Origin: Odoribacter sp.
Lineage (GTDB): Bacteria; Bacteroidota; Bacteroidia; Bacteroidales; Prolixibacteraceae
Reading direction: 5' to 3'
Length of the DNA stretch: 64,000 bases
NCBI GenBank assembly: GCA_013824715.1
Contig: PNOH01000012.1
Span: forward strand, 1-64,000
Shown: piece after piece, positions 9,856 through 20,351 of the stretch
How positions within the stretch are numbered: the first letter of the stretch is position 1
How the letters are laid out: the number at the start of each line of letters is the position of its first letter
Translations under genes and position numbers: made by a program
The notes under the pieces: model-generated
Seen by the model: the letters and a program-made list of their open reading frames with translations, nothing else
Databases searched by the model: none
What the model was told of the DNA's origin: nothing

Positions 9856-11262
9856 ATGACCTTATTTTGCCTTTGTTTATTTCTGTTTCAGGGATATACG
9901 GCACACGCGGCAGCAGTTAAAATTACCGGAAAAGCGCCCGAATATGCTCAAAATTCCATTCAGTTGAACCGGCTGCATGATTTCATTTCAGAAGAAAAAA
10001 TTAAACTGGGAAACTTCAGGTTTGATGCCGAAGGTGCATTTAGCCTCGAAATCGAACTGGCCGGAACCAGCCTTTGTTTTGCCGATTTTGATGGCTATCA
10101 CGGAATGATTTATCTCGAACCCGGAAAGTCATACGAAATAATATTTCCGCCGAAAAGAACCTTAACCGAATCGCAGAAAAGGAACCCATTTAATAAACCT
10201 GAACCGGTTTGGTTCGGTATTTCAAAGCCTGATCACAATGAATTGAATTTTCAGGTACAGCAATTTGAGCAAGCTTATGCCAGCTACGAAAACAAATATT
10301 TTGACCAGATTTTTGTCAACCGCTCCAAATCGCTGGTTGATACCGTGAAGAATATTCTGGATAAAGAATTTACAAAGACCAATCAATCCCTTTTTGAATC
10401 GCACAAACTTTACCGGAAAGCCAACCTTGAATATGCCCTCCATCAGGGAAAATCAGCAGGTTTTATGGAAGCCTGTTTCAGCACCCAAAAACCATTATAC
10501 AACCTGGCGGCCTATTCAAGCCTGTTTAATCAGGTCTTCCTGAATTACTTCAGCGTATTGGCCAATTCGGCAAACCACACCGAAATCAAAAACCTGGTAC
10601 AAACATCTGCATTACAGAAGCTGGACGAATATTTCCAGAAACATTTACATTTCAACAGGGAACTTTCGCATTGGGTACTTTTAAAATCAATGAAAGATGC
10701 CTTTTACAGCAAACAATTCTCAAAAGCTTCTATCCTGAAAATGCTTGATCTGGTAAAAAATAGTGAATGGAATGCCTACGAACAGAAAACAGCACAATTA
10801 ATCCGTTCTAAGCTTGTCTATTTATCAGTTGGAAGTAATCCTCCAGCGCTGGTTTTAAAGGACTTAAACGGCCAGGATGTAATTTTTTCAGATTTCAGGG
10901 ATAAATATATCTATCTGCATTTCACCGATCCGAAAAACACCATTTGCCAGCAACACCTGGATGCATTAAAAACAATTGCCTCACATCACAAGGAAAATCT
11001 GGTAATTATTAATGTGATCCCAAATGGCAGCACATTCACCAATAGCAGTAATTGGGCCGGAATATTTACTACAACCGTTAATAATCTGGAAGAAATTTTT
11101 CTGGTGAAAACTTTTCCTAATTCGTTTCTCATTGGCAAAGACGGTAAGCTTTTACTTTCGCCCGCACCCAACCCCATTGACGGACTCGACCGCCAATTAG
11201 GGCAACTATTTAAAAGTGATTATATGAAGGAGATTCAGAAGAAAAACCAGAAAATACAATAA
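9856..11262 (+). CDS. Exported thioredoxin-fold (TlpA-like) hypothetical protein
   Basis: Signal peptide MTLFCLCLFLFQGYTAHA; C-terminal PALVLKDLNGQDVIFSDFRDKYIYLHF resembles TlpA/AhpC-TSA domains. Confidence 0.55.
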   Translation: MTLFCLCLFLFQGYTAHAAAVKITGKAPEYAQNSIQLNRLHDFISEEKIKLGNFRFDAEGAFSLEIELAGTSLCFADFDGYHGMIYLEPGKSYEIIFPPKRTLTESQKRNPFNKPEPVWFGISKPDHNELNFQVQQFEQAYASYENKYFDQIFVNRSKSLVDTVKNILDKEFTKTNQSLFESHKLYRKANLEYALHQGKSAGFMEACFSTQKPLYNLAAYSSLFNQVFLNYFSVLANSANHTEIKNLVQTSALQKLDEYFQKHLHFNRELSHWVLLKSMKDAFYSKQFSKASILKMLDLVKNSEWNAYEQKTAQLIRSKLVYLSVGSNPPALVLKDLNGQDVIFSDFRDKYIYLHFTDPKNTICQQHLDALKTIASHHKENLVIINVIPNGSTFTNSSNWAGIFTTTVNNLEEIFLVKTFPNSFLIGKDGKLLLSPAPNPIDGLDRQLGQLFKSDYMKEIQKKNQKIQ

Positions 11263-11533
11263 GGTCAGTTCGATTTTGGGAGTTGTCGTATTCAGACGAG
11301 TAGCAAAGAGACAGAGTACCTGGGTAAAAAGTCCTTAATTGTTTGCGATATGATAACAAAAATATTTGTAAGACAATCGAAAGCGGTTGTTGTCTGCACC
11401 GGAGATGCCCAATATTTGTAGCCAAAGATAAGTACCGATCATAATCGTCCGCGCATGAAGGATAAACAAAACGAATTTTTCTTTCGGACGAAATTGAAGT
11501 TGCTTTAAGAAAAGCAAGTTATGAGAAATATTA

Positions 11534-12163
11534 TCAAGAGATCAAGGTTTTTTCCAAAAATTCGTGCAAACTTCGATAAGTATTTGACAATGGAATTTCA
11601 AATTCTGATAGGGCAAACCAACGCACTTCTTCAATATCTTCGTCCTTTTGCGGAACCGGGGTTTCATTACCAGAGTAACTCATCAAAAACCATTTCGTTT
11701 CTTTTAAAACTAAATTATCCGGAAAGTTTAAAAAGGACGACCGGTAAATATGAAAAGTAGATTCAAGTTGGCGAACGATTTGGAGCCCGGATAAACCACA
11801 CTCCTCTTCTACTTCACGGACTGCTGCACTCGCCGGCGTTTCGTTTTTTTCGATTTTACCTTTCGGAAGATCCCAAAAACCTAACCGTTTGATAAACAAA
11901 AAATTTCCTGCATCGTTTCGCACCAAACCTCCGGCAGCAGAAATCTCTACAAAACGGCTCCTGAAAAAATTCCAGAGCTGCAAAATTTCAGGATTATAAA
12001 TCAAATATTCTGAACTTTCACTAGCATGTTCAATGTCATAAATAATTTGATTTACAGCAGAATAACTTCCAAAATCTATCCTATATGAAATGTTATTATT
12101 TGATGATTTTTTCATTTCTGAAGCTATCACAATACTAGAGTCATTGAAAAAAACTTTGTACAT
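11534..12163 (-). CDS. NUDIX hydrolase
   Basis: GKIEKNETPASAAVREVEEECGL Nudix box. Confidence 0.9.
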   Translation of the reverse strand: MYKVFFNDSSIVIASEMKKSSNNNISYRIDFGSYSAVNQIIYDIEHASESSEYLIYNPEILQLWNFFRSRFVEISAAGGLVRNDAGNFLFIKRLGFWDLPKGKIEKNETPASAAVREVEEECGLSGLQIVRQLESTFHIYRSSFLNFPDNLVLKETKWFLMSYSGNETPVPQKDEDIEEVRWFALSEFEIPLSNTYRSLHEFLEKTLIS

Positions 12164-12195
12164 TTGTCAGCATTATAAGTAAAAAAGAAAATATC

Positions 12196-12831
12196 ATGAT
12201 TGAACAAATTCAAATCGAAGTTACAAAGAAACTACTTCACATCAACACCATAAAAGTTCAGCCCAATAATCCGTTTACCTGGGCATCTGGATGGAAAGCC
12301 CCGATTTATTGCGACAACCGCAAAATTATGTCTTATCCTGAAGAGCGTACTTTCATCTGCGAACAGTTCTGTAAAATCATACGCGAAAAATATCCGCAGG
12401 TTGAAGTAATCGCCGGAGTGGCTACCGGGGCCATTGCCCACGGAATGCTGGTTGCCCAGGAATTGGGACTGCCATTTATTTATGTACGCGCTAAACCAAA
12501 AGATCACGGGCTCGAAAACCTGATTGAAGGTGACATGAAAGCCGGCCAGAAAGTCGTGATTATTGAAGATCTGGTTTCAACCGGAGTTAGCAGTCTGAAA
12601 GCAGCCGAAGCAATTACCAATTTTGGCGGCGACGTACTGGGAATGCTGGCTATTTTTACCTATAATTTTCCACATGCCCGTAAAAATTTCGAAGATGCAG
12701 GATTGGAGCTAACTGCATTAAGCCGCTATCAGGTACTGATTGATCTGGCTTTGCAATCGGGCGATGTGAAACCCGAAGAAGTTGAAAAACTCAACAAATG
12801 GCGCGAACAGCCTGAAAGTTGGGGTAAATAA
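12196..12831 (+). CDS. pyrE: Orotate phosphoribosyltransferase
   Basis: FTWASGWKAPIYCDNRKIMSYP and VVIIEDLVSTGVSSLKA PRPP-binding motif. Confidence 0.95.
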   Translation: MIEQIQIEVTKKLLHINTIKVQPNNPFTWASGWKAPIYCDNRKIMSYPEERTFICEQFCKIIREKYPQVEVIAGVATGAIAHGMLVAQELGLPFIYVRAKPKDHGLENLIEGDMKAGQKVVIIEDLVSTGVSSLKAAEAITNFGGDVLGMLAIFTYNFPHARKNFEDAGLELTALSRYQVLIDLALQSGDVKPEEVEKLNKWREQPESWGK

Positions 12832-12854
12832 GTTTATTCATTAATCCAGATAAC

Positions 12855-12892
12855 TTCCCCTTTTCTAACCTGAGAAGGGGATTTTTATTTCA
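12855..12892 (+). terminator. Terminator after pyrE
   Basis: CCCCTTTTCTAACCTGAGAAGGGG followed by ATTTTTATTT. Confidence 0.7.
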
Positions 12893-12905
12893 AAAACCAC
12901 GGAAC

Positions 12906-13355
12906 ATGTCTGTAAGTAAATATGTAAGCAACGTAAAAATTGTCAACAACAAACAGGAAATTATTTTCAACTTCCTGTCGAACTTCGAAAACCTGTCGAA
13001 ATACGTGAACGAAAGTCTTTTATCAAAGCTGACTGAACATATACCTCAGATTCAGATTTCGAATTTCGAATCAGACACAGATTCTTGCCGGTTCCAGATT
13101 GCCGGAATGGGTTTGGCCGAAATCAGGGTCATTGACCGCGAACCATTCAAAACGATAAAAATAAAAAGCAGCGGCGGTTTGCCAGTTGGAATAGTATTCT
13201 GGATTCAGCTTCTGCCAGTTGCAGCTTATGAAACCAAACTCAGGCTAACTCTCGACGCTGATATGAGCATGATGATAAAAATGTTGGTCAATAATAAGCT
13301 GGAAGAAGGGATCAACCGTTTGGCCGATATGCTGGCAGCGCTGCCATATAAGTAG
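12906..13355 (+). CDS. SRPBCC-like/START-like hypothetical protein
   Basis: 149-aa ORF; VKIVNNKQEIIFNFLSNFENLSKYV polyketide-cyclase-like N-terminus. Confidence 0.6.
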   Translation: MSVSKYVSNVKIVNNKQEIIFNFLSNFENLSKYVNESLLSKLTEHIPQIQISNFESDTDSCRFQIAGMGLAEIRVIDREPFKTIKIKSSGGLPVGIVFWIQLLPVAAYETKLRLTLDADMSMMIKMLVNNKLEEGINRLADMLAALPYK

Positions 13356-13357
13356 TG

Positions 13358-13512
13358 GTCAGTAATCAGTGATCAGTCGCAGTTAGTTCAAGTCATTTGA
13401 TGGTCATTAGCTTCGCGTCATTGGTGGTCATTTATGGTAACTCCATGCTTCAATATGGCAATTAATGACAATTGAATGACAATGAATGACTACTAATGAC
13501 CTGAATGACAAT
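13358..13512. repeat. Dispersed hairpin-type repeat: GTGATCAGTCGCAGT motif plus GTCATT/AATGAC arms
   Basis: GTCATTAGCTTCGCGTCATT left arm and AATGACAATTGAATGACAATGAATGAC right arm; relatives at 35859-36014 and 43657-43733. Confidence 0.65.
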
Positions 13513-13540
13513 CAATAACCTCCATGCTTGGTATCTGTAT

Positions 13541-14341
13541 TCACTTCACTGCATGCAGAAACTCAACTTCTTTGAAATGAAATTCCATGATTCTACCATC
13601 CTCTTTCCGGATCAGCAATTGTCCAATTTCATTTACCCCGATTATTTCGCCTGTGAAAACCTCATCTTCCGCACTGAACAAATGTTTTTCATTCAACAGG
13701 TAAAGAACAGATAAAAACTCCTGATCTATCTTTTCATCTTCTCCTTCGCGAAGCTGCTTATAATAACTGTTTATTCCCGTTAACACTTCCGTCAGTAATA
13801 ATTCACAATCGAAGTGCTGATTTGTCAGTAACTTCAAGGAAACCGGGTTAGGCGCAGAACTTCGGAAGATGATTTGATTCACGTTGAGCCCGATTCCTAC
13901 GACCGAACTTTTCAGTAATCCGTACACGACGGAATTTTCGATCAGTATTCCACCTAACTTCCGATTGCCGGCATAAATATCGTTTGGCCACTTAATACTA
14001 AGTTGGTCAACATACTTATTCATAGCAGCATAAATACCAAGAGTGATGACTTTCGAAAGCATGAATTGCCGGCGTATTTCAAGAAATTCAGGATAAAGGA
14101 CCAATGAAAAAGTAAGATTTTGACCTGGTTCGCTTTCCCAAAAATTGCCTGACTGACCGCGGCCACCTGTTTGTTCGTATGCCAAAAAGACAGTACCTTC
14201 AGTGACCTCATTTGCCCTTATCCGACTGTTGGCATAGTTGTTGGTAGAATCGGTGACTTGCAGGCGGACAATTGTATTACCAGTGCTTTTCTCCATTTTG
14301 CAGGTTAAATTTGCATTTCCATATCCATTCAGGAAATTCAT
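13541..14341 (-). CDS. birA: Biotin--[acetyl-CoA-carboxylase] ligase
   Basis: GRGQSGNFWESEPGQNLTFSLVLYP and IKWPNDIYAGNRKLGGILIE; start may be an internal Met. Confidence 0.9.
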   Translation of the reverse strand: MNFLNGYGNANLTCKMEKSTGNTIVRLQVTDSTNNYANSRIRANEVTEGTVFLAYEQTGGRGQSGNFWESEPGQNLTFSLVLYPEFLEIRRQFMLSKVITLGIYAAMNKYVDQLSIKWPNDIYAGNRKLGGILIENSVVYGLLKSSVVGIGLNVNQIIFRSSAPNPVSLKLLTNQHFDCELLLTEVLTGINSYYKQLREGEDEKIDQEFLSVLYLLNEKHLFSAEDEVFTGEIIGVNEIGQLLIRKEDGRIMEFHFKEVEFLHAVK

Positions 14342-14404
14342 CTCACAAGTTTAATCACATCTTATAAATTAAAAAATTTATCTTTGTAGTTCTAATAAAT
14401 ATTT

Positions 14405-14785
14405 ATGGATAAAAGCGTTAAAGAAATTGAAACTGAACAATTGATTGATGCCATTGTTGAAGGAATTCAAAGGAAAAAGGGGATTGATATTGTTAAAATT
14501 GACCTAACTAAAATTAATCATACCGAATGTAAATATTTTATCATTTGTCACGGAAATTCGAACACTCAGGTTGATGCGATTTCCCATTCGGTAGAAGATA
14601 CCGTAATTGAATTTCATAATGAAAAAGCCTGGCATACTGACGGATACCAGAATTCGATCTGGGTTTTACTTGATTATGCCGACATTATGGTACATATTTT
14701 TCAACGGGATGCCCGTAGGTTTTACGACCTCGAAAACCTTTGGGCCGATGCACAAATTGAATTAATTAAAGATGAAAACCAGTAA
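14405..14785 (+). CDS. rsfS: Ribosome silencing factor
   Basis: IVKIDLTKINHTECKYFIICHGNSNTQVDAI and WVLLDYADIMVHIFQRDARRFYDLENLW. Confidence 0.93.
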   Translation: MDKSVKEIETEQLIDAIVEGIQRKKGIDIVKIDLTKINHTECKYFIICHGNSNTQVDAISHSVEDTVIEFHNEKAWHTDGYQNSIWVLLDYADIMVHIFQRDARRFYDLENLWADAQIELIKDENQ

Positions 14786-14789
14786 TAAA

Positions 14790-16817
14790 ATGGCAGAAAA
14801 TAAAAATAATAAAGAAAAACCCAATTTCGGCGACATTAGGCCGAATATGAACAAGGCGCCTAAAATTAATCCTTACTGGATTTACGGTGTGATTATCGTT
14901 ATATTTCTTGCAATCCAAATGTTTACGATGGGCACCGGGCCAACTAAAACGACCTGGTTTGAAGTGAAAAATACGATGTTTAAAGATCAGGACATCAAGA
15001 AGGTAGTGGTTGTAAATGGTAAGGATGCTCAAATATACCTTAAAGATGAAAGTATTGAAAAATACAAAAGTAAAATGGAATCCGGATTTAATGTTCCAAG
15101 CAAAACCGGACCACATTTTCATTTCGCTATTGGATCTTTCGATTCATTTAACGCTGACATCAAAGAAGCACAGACAACCTACGGAACTGCTGAATTTGGG
15201 ATTGAAAGTGAAGAAGTTCACAACTACCTGGGCGAACTGCTGAATTGGATTCTTCCATTTGCCATCATCATTTTAATCTGGTGGTGGATATTCAAACGGA
15301 TGAGCAAAGGTTCAGGTGGCGGCGGTCCCGGCAATATTTTCAATGTCGGAAAATCGCAGGCCAAAATCTTTGATAAAGATTCAAGGGTTTCGACAAACTT
15401 TAAAGATGTTGCCGGTTTGGCCGAAGCCAAGCAGGAAGTGGAAGAAATTGTTGATTTCCTGAAAAACCCGATCAAATTCACCAAGTTGGGAGGAAAAATT
15501 CCGAAAGGCGCCCTTTTGGTTGGCCCTCCGGGAACTGGAAAAACCTTGTTGGCCAAAGCAGTAGCCGGTGAAGCCAATGTTCCGTTTTTCTCGATGTCGG
15601 GCTCCGATTTTGTTGAAATGTTTGTTGGTGTGGGAGCTTCGCGTGTTCGTGATTTGTTTAAACAAGCCAAAGAAAAAGCGCCTTGTATTGTTTTCATTGA
15701 TGAAATTGATGCCATTGGCCGTGCCCGTGGAAAAAATCCGAACATGGGATCGAATGATGAACGCGAAAATACACTGAACCAACTATTGACTGAAATGGAC
15801 GGTTTTGATACCAATTCAGGAGTAATTATTCTGGCTGCAACCAACCGTGCCGATATTCTCGACCGTGCTTTGATGCGCGCCGGACGTTTCGACCGCCAGA
15901 TTCACGTAGAATTGCCCGATCTGAACGAGCGCGAGGAAATATTCATGGTACACCTGAAACCAATTAAACTCTCTCCTGAAGTTGAACCTGCTTTTCTTGC
16001 CAAACAAACACCTGGTTTTTCGGGAGCCGACATTGCCAATGTTTGCAACGAATCGGCATTGATTGCAGCACGAAAAAACAAAGATATTGTTGAGAAACAA
16101 GATTTTCTGGATGCTGTTGACCGTATCGTAGGTGGACTGGAAAAGAAAAATAAAATCATTTCGGTTGACGAAAAACGCCGGATTGCATACCACGAAGCCG
16201 GTCATGCCACAATAAGCTGGCTGCTCGAACATGCGCACCCACTGGTAAAAGTAACTATTGTTCCGCGCGGAAAAGCGCTCGGAGCTGCCTGGTACCTTCC
16301 CGAAGAACGCTCGATCACTACTAAAGACCAGTTGCTCGATGAAATGTGTTCGGCGCTCGGAGGACGTGCTGCTGAACAAATATCGTTCAACAGTATTTCG
16401 TCAGGCGCCCAGAACGATCTGGAAAAAGTGACCAAACAATCGTATGCCATGGTCAGTATTTTCGGGATGAGCGACAAAGTTGGAAATTTAAGTTTCTACG
16501 ATTCATCAGGTCAAAACGAATTTGGTTTCACCAAACCATACAGCGAAAAAACGGCTGAACTGATTGACTCAGAATCAAAACTGCTGATCGAAACCCAATA
16601 TCTCAGGGCGCTCGACATACTTAACGAACACAAAGCAGGACATCAGTTGCTTTCTGAATTGCTTCTGGAAAAAGAAGTCATTTTCAGCGAAGATCTCGAA
16701 AAAGTATTTGGAAAACGCAAATGGGAAAAACCTTTGATGGTTGTTGAACCGAAAAAAGAAGCAGTAGCCGAACTACCCGAATCTACGGAAGAAAACGCTG
16801 TATCAATTACTGCGTAA
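14790..16817 (+). CDS. ftsH: ATP-dependent zinc metalloprotease FtsH
   Basis: [17 protein letters not shown] Walker A, SRH region, HEAGH zinc motif; start taken as internal ATG (MAENKNN) rather than ORF start 14772. Confidence 0.95.
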   Translation: MAENKNNKEKPNFGDIRPNMNKAPKINPYWIYGVIIVIFLAIQMFTMGTGPTKTTWFEVKNTMFKDQDIKKVVVVNGKDAQIYLKDESIEKYKSKMESGFNVPSKTGPHFHFAIGSFDSFNADIKEAQTTYGTAEFGIESEEVHNYLGELLNWILPFAIIILIWWWIFKRMSKGSGGGGPGNIFNVGKSQAKIFDKDSRVSTNFKDVAGLAEAKQEVEEIVDFLKNPIKFTKLGGKIPKGALLVGPPGTGKTLLAKAVAGEANVPFFSMSGSDFVEMFVGVGASRVRDLFKQAKEKAPCIVFIDEIDAIGRARGKNPNMGSNDERENTLNQLLTEMDGFDTNSGVIILAATNRADILDRALMRAGRFDRQIHVELPDLNEREEIFMVHLKPIKLSPEVEPAFLAKQTPGFSGADIANVCNESALIAARKNKDIVEKQDFLDAVDRIVGGLEKKNKIISVDEKRRIAYHEAGHATISWLLEHAHPLVKVTIVPRGKALGAAWYLPEERSITTKDQLLDEMCSALGGRAAEQISFNSISSGAQNDLEKVTKQSYAMVSIFGMSDKVGNLSFYDSSGQNEFGFTKPYSEKTAELIDSESKLLIETQYLRALDILNEHKAGHQLLSELLLEKEVIFSEDLEKVFGKRKWEKPLMVVEPKKEAVAELPESTEENAVSITA

Positions 16818-17452
16818 TGGATTCAGCCAAAAACAATATTCTGGCCCGATTGAAGGCCGCCCAGGATAAAAGAGGTGAAATTGAGGTGACCTATCCCGAT
16901 TTCACCTCTCCTATTTACCATCCCCTAAGCCAATCCAACGAACTGGAATTCAAATCCAATCTGGAAATCGTTGGTGGACAAGTGATGTTGTGCAAAACCA
17001 AATCTGAAATTGTTGATCAGATTGCATCAATCTGCCAGGAGAAAAGCCAAAACAGAGTTTTTTGTACAGACCCTGTTCTTCAGAAATTACTTACCGGTAA
17101 TATTGAATTTGACTCAGATGAAAATTCTTTTACTGAATTAAACATTGGCGTAACCTGCTGCGAATTTCTGGTTGCCCATTTAGGTTCGGTGCTCATTAGT
17201 TCAGCGCAAATTTCAGGCCGCCGCCTGAATGTTTTTCCCGAAACGCATATTGTTGTCGCCCACCAGTCGCAACTGACCAATTATCTGGACCAGGCATTGG
17301 AAAAACTTCAGTATAAATATAAAAATGAATTACCTTCGCTCATTAGCAACATCACCGGGCCCAGCCGAACTGCCGATATCGAGAAGACATTGGTTATGGG
17401 CATGCATGGCCCGAAATCGCTGATTGTACTGATTTCTGAAGAACCAATTTAA
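16817..17452 (+). CDS. LutC/YkgG (LUD) domain protein
   Basis: GVTCCEFLVAHLGSVLISS and NITGPSRTADIEKTLVMGMHGP motifs. Confidence 0.85.
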   Translation: MDSAKNNILARLKAAQDKRGEIEVTYPDFTSPIYHPLSQSNELEFKSNLEIVGGQVMLCKTKSEIVDQIASICQEKSQNRVFCTDPVLQKLLTGNIEFDSDENSFTELNIGVTCCEFLVAHLGSVLISSAQISGRRLNVFPETHIVVAHQSQLTNYLDQALEKLQYKYKNELPSLISNITGPSRTADIEKTLVMGMHGPKSLIVLISEEPI

Positions 17453-17462
17453 TACTTGTGCT

Positions 17463-17669
17463 ATGGAAAAAGATTGGGTTTGTGTATTTCGCACCGGGCA
17501 AGGATTTCAGGCTGAAATTGCAAAAGAGATTCTCGAAAACGAAGAAGTTAATTGTGTCGTAATAGCCGAACGCGACTCAACATTTCCTTCTTTTGGAGAT
17601 TTGGAAGTCTGGGTTCATCAGGACTTTGAAGCAAAAGCCACCGAACTGCTAAAAGATTTAATCCTTTGA
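17463..17669 (+). CDS. DUF2007-like small protein
   Basis: VFRTGQGFQAEIAKEILENEEVNCVVIAERDS. Confidence 0.75.
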   Translation: MEKDWVCVFRTGQGFQAEIAKEILENEEVNCVVIAERDSTFPSFGDLEVWVHQDFEAKATELLKDLIL

Positions 17670-18490
17670 AAAAATTAATTACACGAACGGTTACCGGAAT
17701 CGTTATGGTATTAGTCATGCTGACTGCGATCATAGCCAGCCCCTACAGTTATGCCCTTCTGTTCCTGATCATTTTAATTGGTGGAATTGCAGAGTTTAAC
17801 AAACTATTTAAGCTATCAGAAGTTAAGCCTAATCAGGTTTTAAGCTACTTCATCGCTGTAATTTTATTTATTTTGTCTTTCCTGATTGCTCATGGAATTT
17901 TAGAATTCACCTTCCTGTTTGGACTATTTCCCCTATTGCTTCTGATTATAGCAGCAGAGCTTTACCGGAAGAAAGAAAAACCTGTTGAAAACATCGCTGT
18001 AACCATTTTTAGCGCCGTTTATATTGCCATTCCATTATCACTCTTAAACTTTTTGGTTTTTCCTGAAATTATATCCGAAAATAGTTATTCTCCAAAACTT
18101 TTAATCGCCCTTTTCTCACTAATCTGGATTTACGACTCAGGAGCCTATCTATTTGGCGTTTCAATCGGAAAACATCGCCTTTTTGAACGCATATCGCCAA
18201 AAAAATCGTGGGAGGGCGTAATTGGCGGCACATTAACTGCTATTGTAGCTGCCTGGTTCATTTCCGGCTTTATTCCTGAAATAAAAACGGTTCATTGGAT
18301 TGCCATCAGTATTTTAACTGTTATTTCTTCAACCTTTGGCGATTTAACCGAATCAATGTTCAAACGATATTTTGGCATTAAAGACAGCGGAAATATCTTG
18401 CCCGGACATGGCGGCATACTTGACCGTTTCGATTCATTATTTTTTGCCGCACCCTTGGCAGTGATGTACCTGAAACTGTTTGTTGAATAG
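17666..18490 (+). CDS. cdsA: Phosphatidate cytidylyltransferase
   Basis: GDLTESMFKRYFGIKDSGNILPGHGGILDRFDSLFFAAP CTP-transferase signature. Confidence 0.95.
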   Translation: MKKLITRTVTGIVMVLVMLTAIIASPYSYALLFLIILIGGIAEFNKLFKLSEVKPNQVLSYFIAVILFILSFLIAHGILEFTFLFGLFPLLLLIIAAELYRKKEKPVENIAVTIFSAVYIAIPLSLLNFLVFPEIISENSYSPKLLIALFSLIWIYDSGAYLFGVSIGKHRLFERISPKKSWEGVIGGTLTAIVAAWFISGFIPEIKTVHWIAISILTVISSTFGDLTESMFKRYFGIKDSGNILPGHGGILDRFDSLFFAAPLAVMYLKLFVE

Positions 18491-18617
18491 GTACGCTGTA
18501 CGCACTTTTCTGACTTGTCTAAACTCACTCGCTTGTACATATTTATTCACTTAAATTGCAGGTTTCTGGCAAAAAGCTTATTTATTTGCTATTTTTGAGA
18601 CCAAAATCTTAGACTTC

Positions 18618-19274
18618 ATGATAAAATTTCATAAAGCCGGCACTACAACTATCTATTATGCAACTGCAATATTTGCGGGCCTCATTTTAATTTCGTGGTT
18701 TTTCATTACCGATCATTACATCAAATTTGGAATTTTGGGCGCTTATACATTGATATATTACCTGATTATTCAATTTTTCAGGTGCCCGCAACGTACTGTC
18801 AGCCTTAACGAAACTTCAGTATTATCTCCTGCCGACGGAAAAATTTGTGTGATTAAAGAAACATTTGAAAACGAGTATTTGAAGACCGATTGCCTGCAGG
18901 TTTCCATATTTATGTCGCCCACCAATGTACACATCAACTGGATACCAATTCCTGGAGTGATTACCTACATGAAACACAAGGATGGTGAGTTTTATGCCGC
19001 TTTTAAAGATAAATCGGCTGAAGAAAATGAACGCACCACCACTGCTGTCAAATTAGAAGACGGGCGCGAAATAGTGATGTGTCAGGTAGCAGGGGCAATG
19101 GCCCGCCGCATCATCAACTATGTTGAAGTGGGCGATAAAGTTGACCAAACCACTGAATTAGGTTTTATCCGTTTCGGCTCGCGGGTTGACCTCTATTTGC
19201 CGCTCGACACCAAACTTCTGGTAAAATTAAACGACAAAGTTAAAGGAACACAAACCATTATTGGCGAAATTTAA
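18618..19274 (+). CDS. psd: Phosphatidylserine decarboxylase family protein
   Basis: Internal RFGSRVDLYLP processing site; VHINWIP motif; adjacent to pssA. Confidence 0.92.
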   Translation: MIKFHKAGTTTIYYATAIFAGLILISWFFITDHYIKFGILGAYTLIYYLIIQFFRCPQRTVSLNETSVLSPADGKICVIKETFENEYLKTDCLQVSIFMSPTNVHINWIPIPGVITYMKHKDGEFYAAFKDKSAEENERTTTAVKLEDGREIVMCQVAGAMARRIINYVEVGDKVDQTTELGFIRFGSRVDLYLPLDTKLLVKLNDKVKGTQTIIGEI

Positions 19275-19276
19275 TC

Positions 19277-20029
19277 ATGAACCGTATCATTCAACTGTTT
19301 TTCTGGGTACCGAATACGATTACCGCCCTGAACCTTGTGTGTGGCAGTCTGTCGGTTTTTTTTGCCATTGATGGCCAGCTTGGCCTTGCTGCGGTTTTCA
19401 TTTTTGCAGCAGCCATTTTCGATTTTCTTGATGGTTTTTCTGCCCGTTTACTGAAAGCATATTCATCAATAGGCAAAGAACTCGATTCGCTGGCCGATAC
19501 TGTTTCATTCGGACTTGCTCCCGCCGCAATCGTTTTCACCATGCTCGAACTGACCCTTTTTGGAAAAAACCAGCATATTCAGGATATTGAAGCAAATTTA
19601 AGCCAATGGATATTTCTTTTATCAAGTCTTGTTATACCAATTGCCGGGGCTTTCAGGTTGGCGAAATTTAATACCGACGACCGGCAAAGCGATCAATTCC
19701 TGGGAATGCCGATACCGGCCAACGCGATTTTCTTCGCATCACTTGCTTTAGTTCTTGTCTTAGGCGACCGAACTATAATTGAACCGATAATTCTGAATAA
19801 ATATACACTTCTTGCATCCATATTCAGTTGCTCATTCCTGATGGTTTCCGAGTTGCCCATGTTCAACCTGAAATTCAAAAACCTGAAACTGAAAGAAAAC
19901 GGTCTTCGCTATCTCTTTATAGCAATCACCATTCTGATGTTAATTTTACTTCAGGTCTATGCTCTGCCACTCATTATTATCTGGTATGTTTTGCTCTCCG
20001 GAATAAGTTATCTGGCAGGAAGTAAATAA
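19277..20029 (+). CDS. pssA: CDP-diacylglycerol--serine O-phosphatidyltransferase
   Basis: FDFLDGFSARLLKAYSSIGKELDSLADTVSFG CDP-alcohol phosphatidyltransferase motif. Confidence 0.95.
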   Translation: MNRIIQLFFWVPNTITALNLVCGSLSVFFAIDGQLGLAAVFIFAAAIFDFLDGFSARLLKAYSSIGKELDSLADTVSFGLAPAAIVFTMLELTLFGKNQHIQDIEANLSQWIFLLSSLVIPIAGAFRLAKFNTDDRQSDQFLGMPIPANAIFFASLALVLVLGDRTIIEPIILNKYTLLASIFSCSFLMVSELPMFNLKFKNLKLKENGLRYLFIAITILMLILLQVYALPLIIIWYVLLSGISYLAGSK

Positions 20030-20050
20030 GCCAGTTTAAACGATGAATAG

Positions 20051-20087
20051 AAAGCGCCTTAGAAACAAGGCACTTTTTTTGTGCCTT
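20051..20087 (+). terminator. Terminator hairpin after pssA
   Basis: AAGGCAC TTTTTTT GTGCCTT and an alternative GCGCCTT/AAGGCAC stem with T7. Confidence 0.55.
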
Positions 20088-20237
20088 TAGCAGCGACCTT
20101 GAATAATTAAATTTCTCATTTGCTTGAACTTGACAGCAATAATATTTTGGGAAATAAAAAATAATTATTGTAAATTTAGAAAAGGAAAAGCGACGAGTAA
20201 AAGGTTGCTTTAAATGTTGTTGTAATTACAAAATCAA

Positions 20238-20315
20238 ATAAAAACCCCACGGAGTACGCGAGGTCAAGAAATCTCTTCGGCTTATAGCCTTATTGTGATA
20301 AGTCTTTCAAATTGT
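20238..20315 (-). ncRNA. Putative tracrRNA of the type II-C system
   Basis: Minus strand reads (TA)CAATTTGAAAGACTTATCACAATAAGGCTATAAGCCGAAGAGATTTCTTGACCTCGCGTACTCCGTGGGGTTTTT: anti-repeat (13 bp + 7 bp complementarity to the repeat), GGCTATAAGCC nexus-like hairpin, and an 8-bp terminator stem with T-tract. Confidence 0.85.
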
Positions 20316-20319
20316 AGTA

Positions 20320-20327
20320 CAAATATA
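20320..20327 (-). promoter_or_regulatory. Bacteroidetes-type -7 box for the tracrRNA
   Basis: Minus strand TATATTTG matches TAnnTTTG, 3 nt upstream of the anti-repeat. Confidence 0.55.
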
Positions 20328-20351
20328 CAATAAAACTTAAAATAAAAAACC

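Noticed and set aside
11263-11520. Intergenic stretch with ORF 11521-11760 and fragments resembling decayed dispersed repeats
   Set aside because: Only faint similarity to other repeats in the window; the plus-strand ORF is antisense to the well-supported NUDIX gene.
15224-16477. Long antisense ORFs over ftsH (up to 206 aa)
   Set aside because: Overlap a strongly supported conserved gene; low-complexity composition typical of shadow ORFs.
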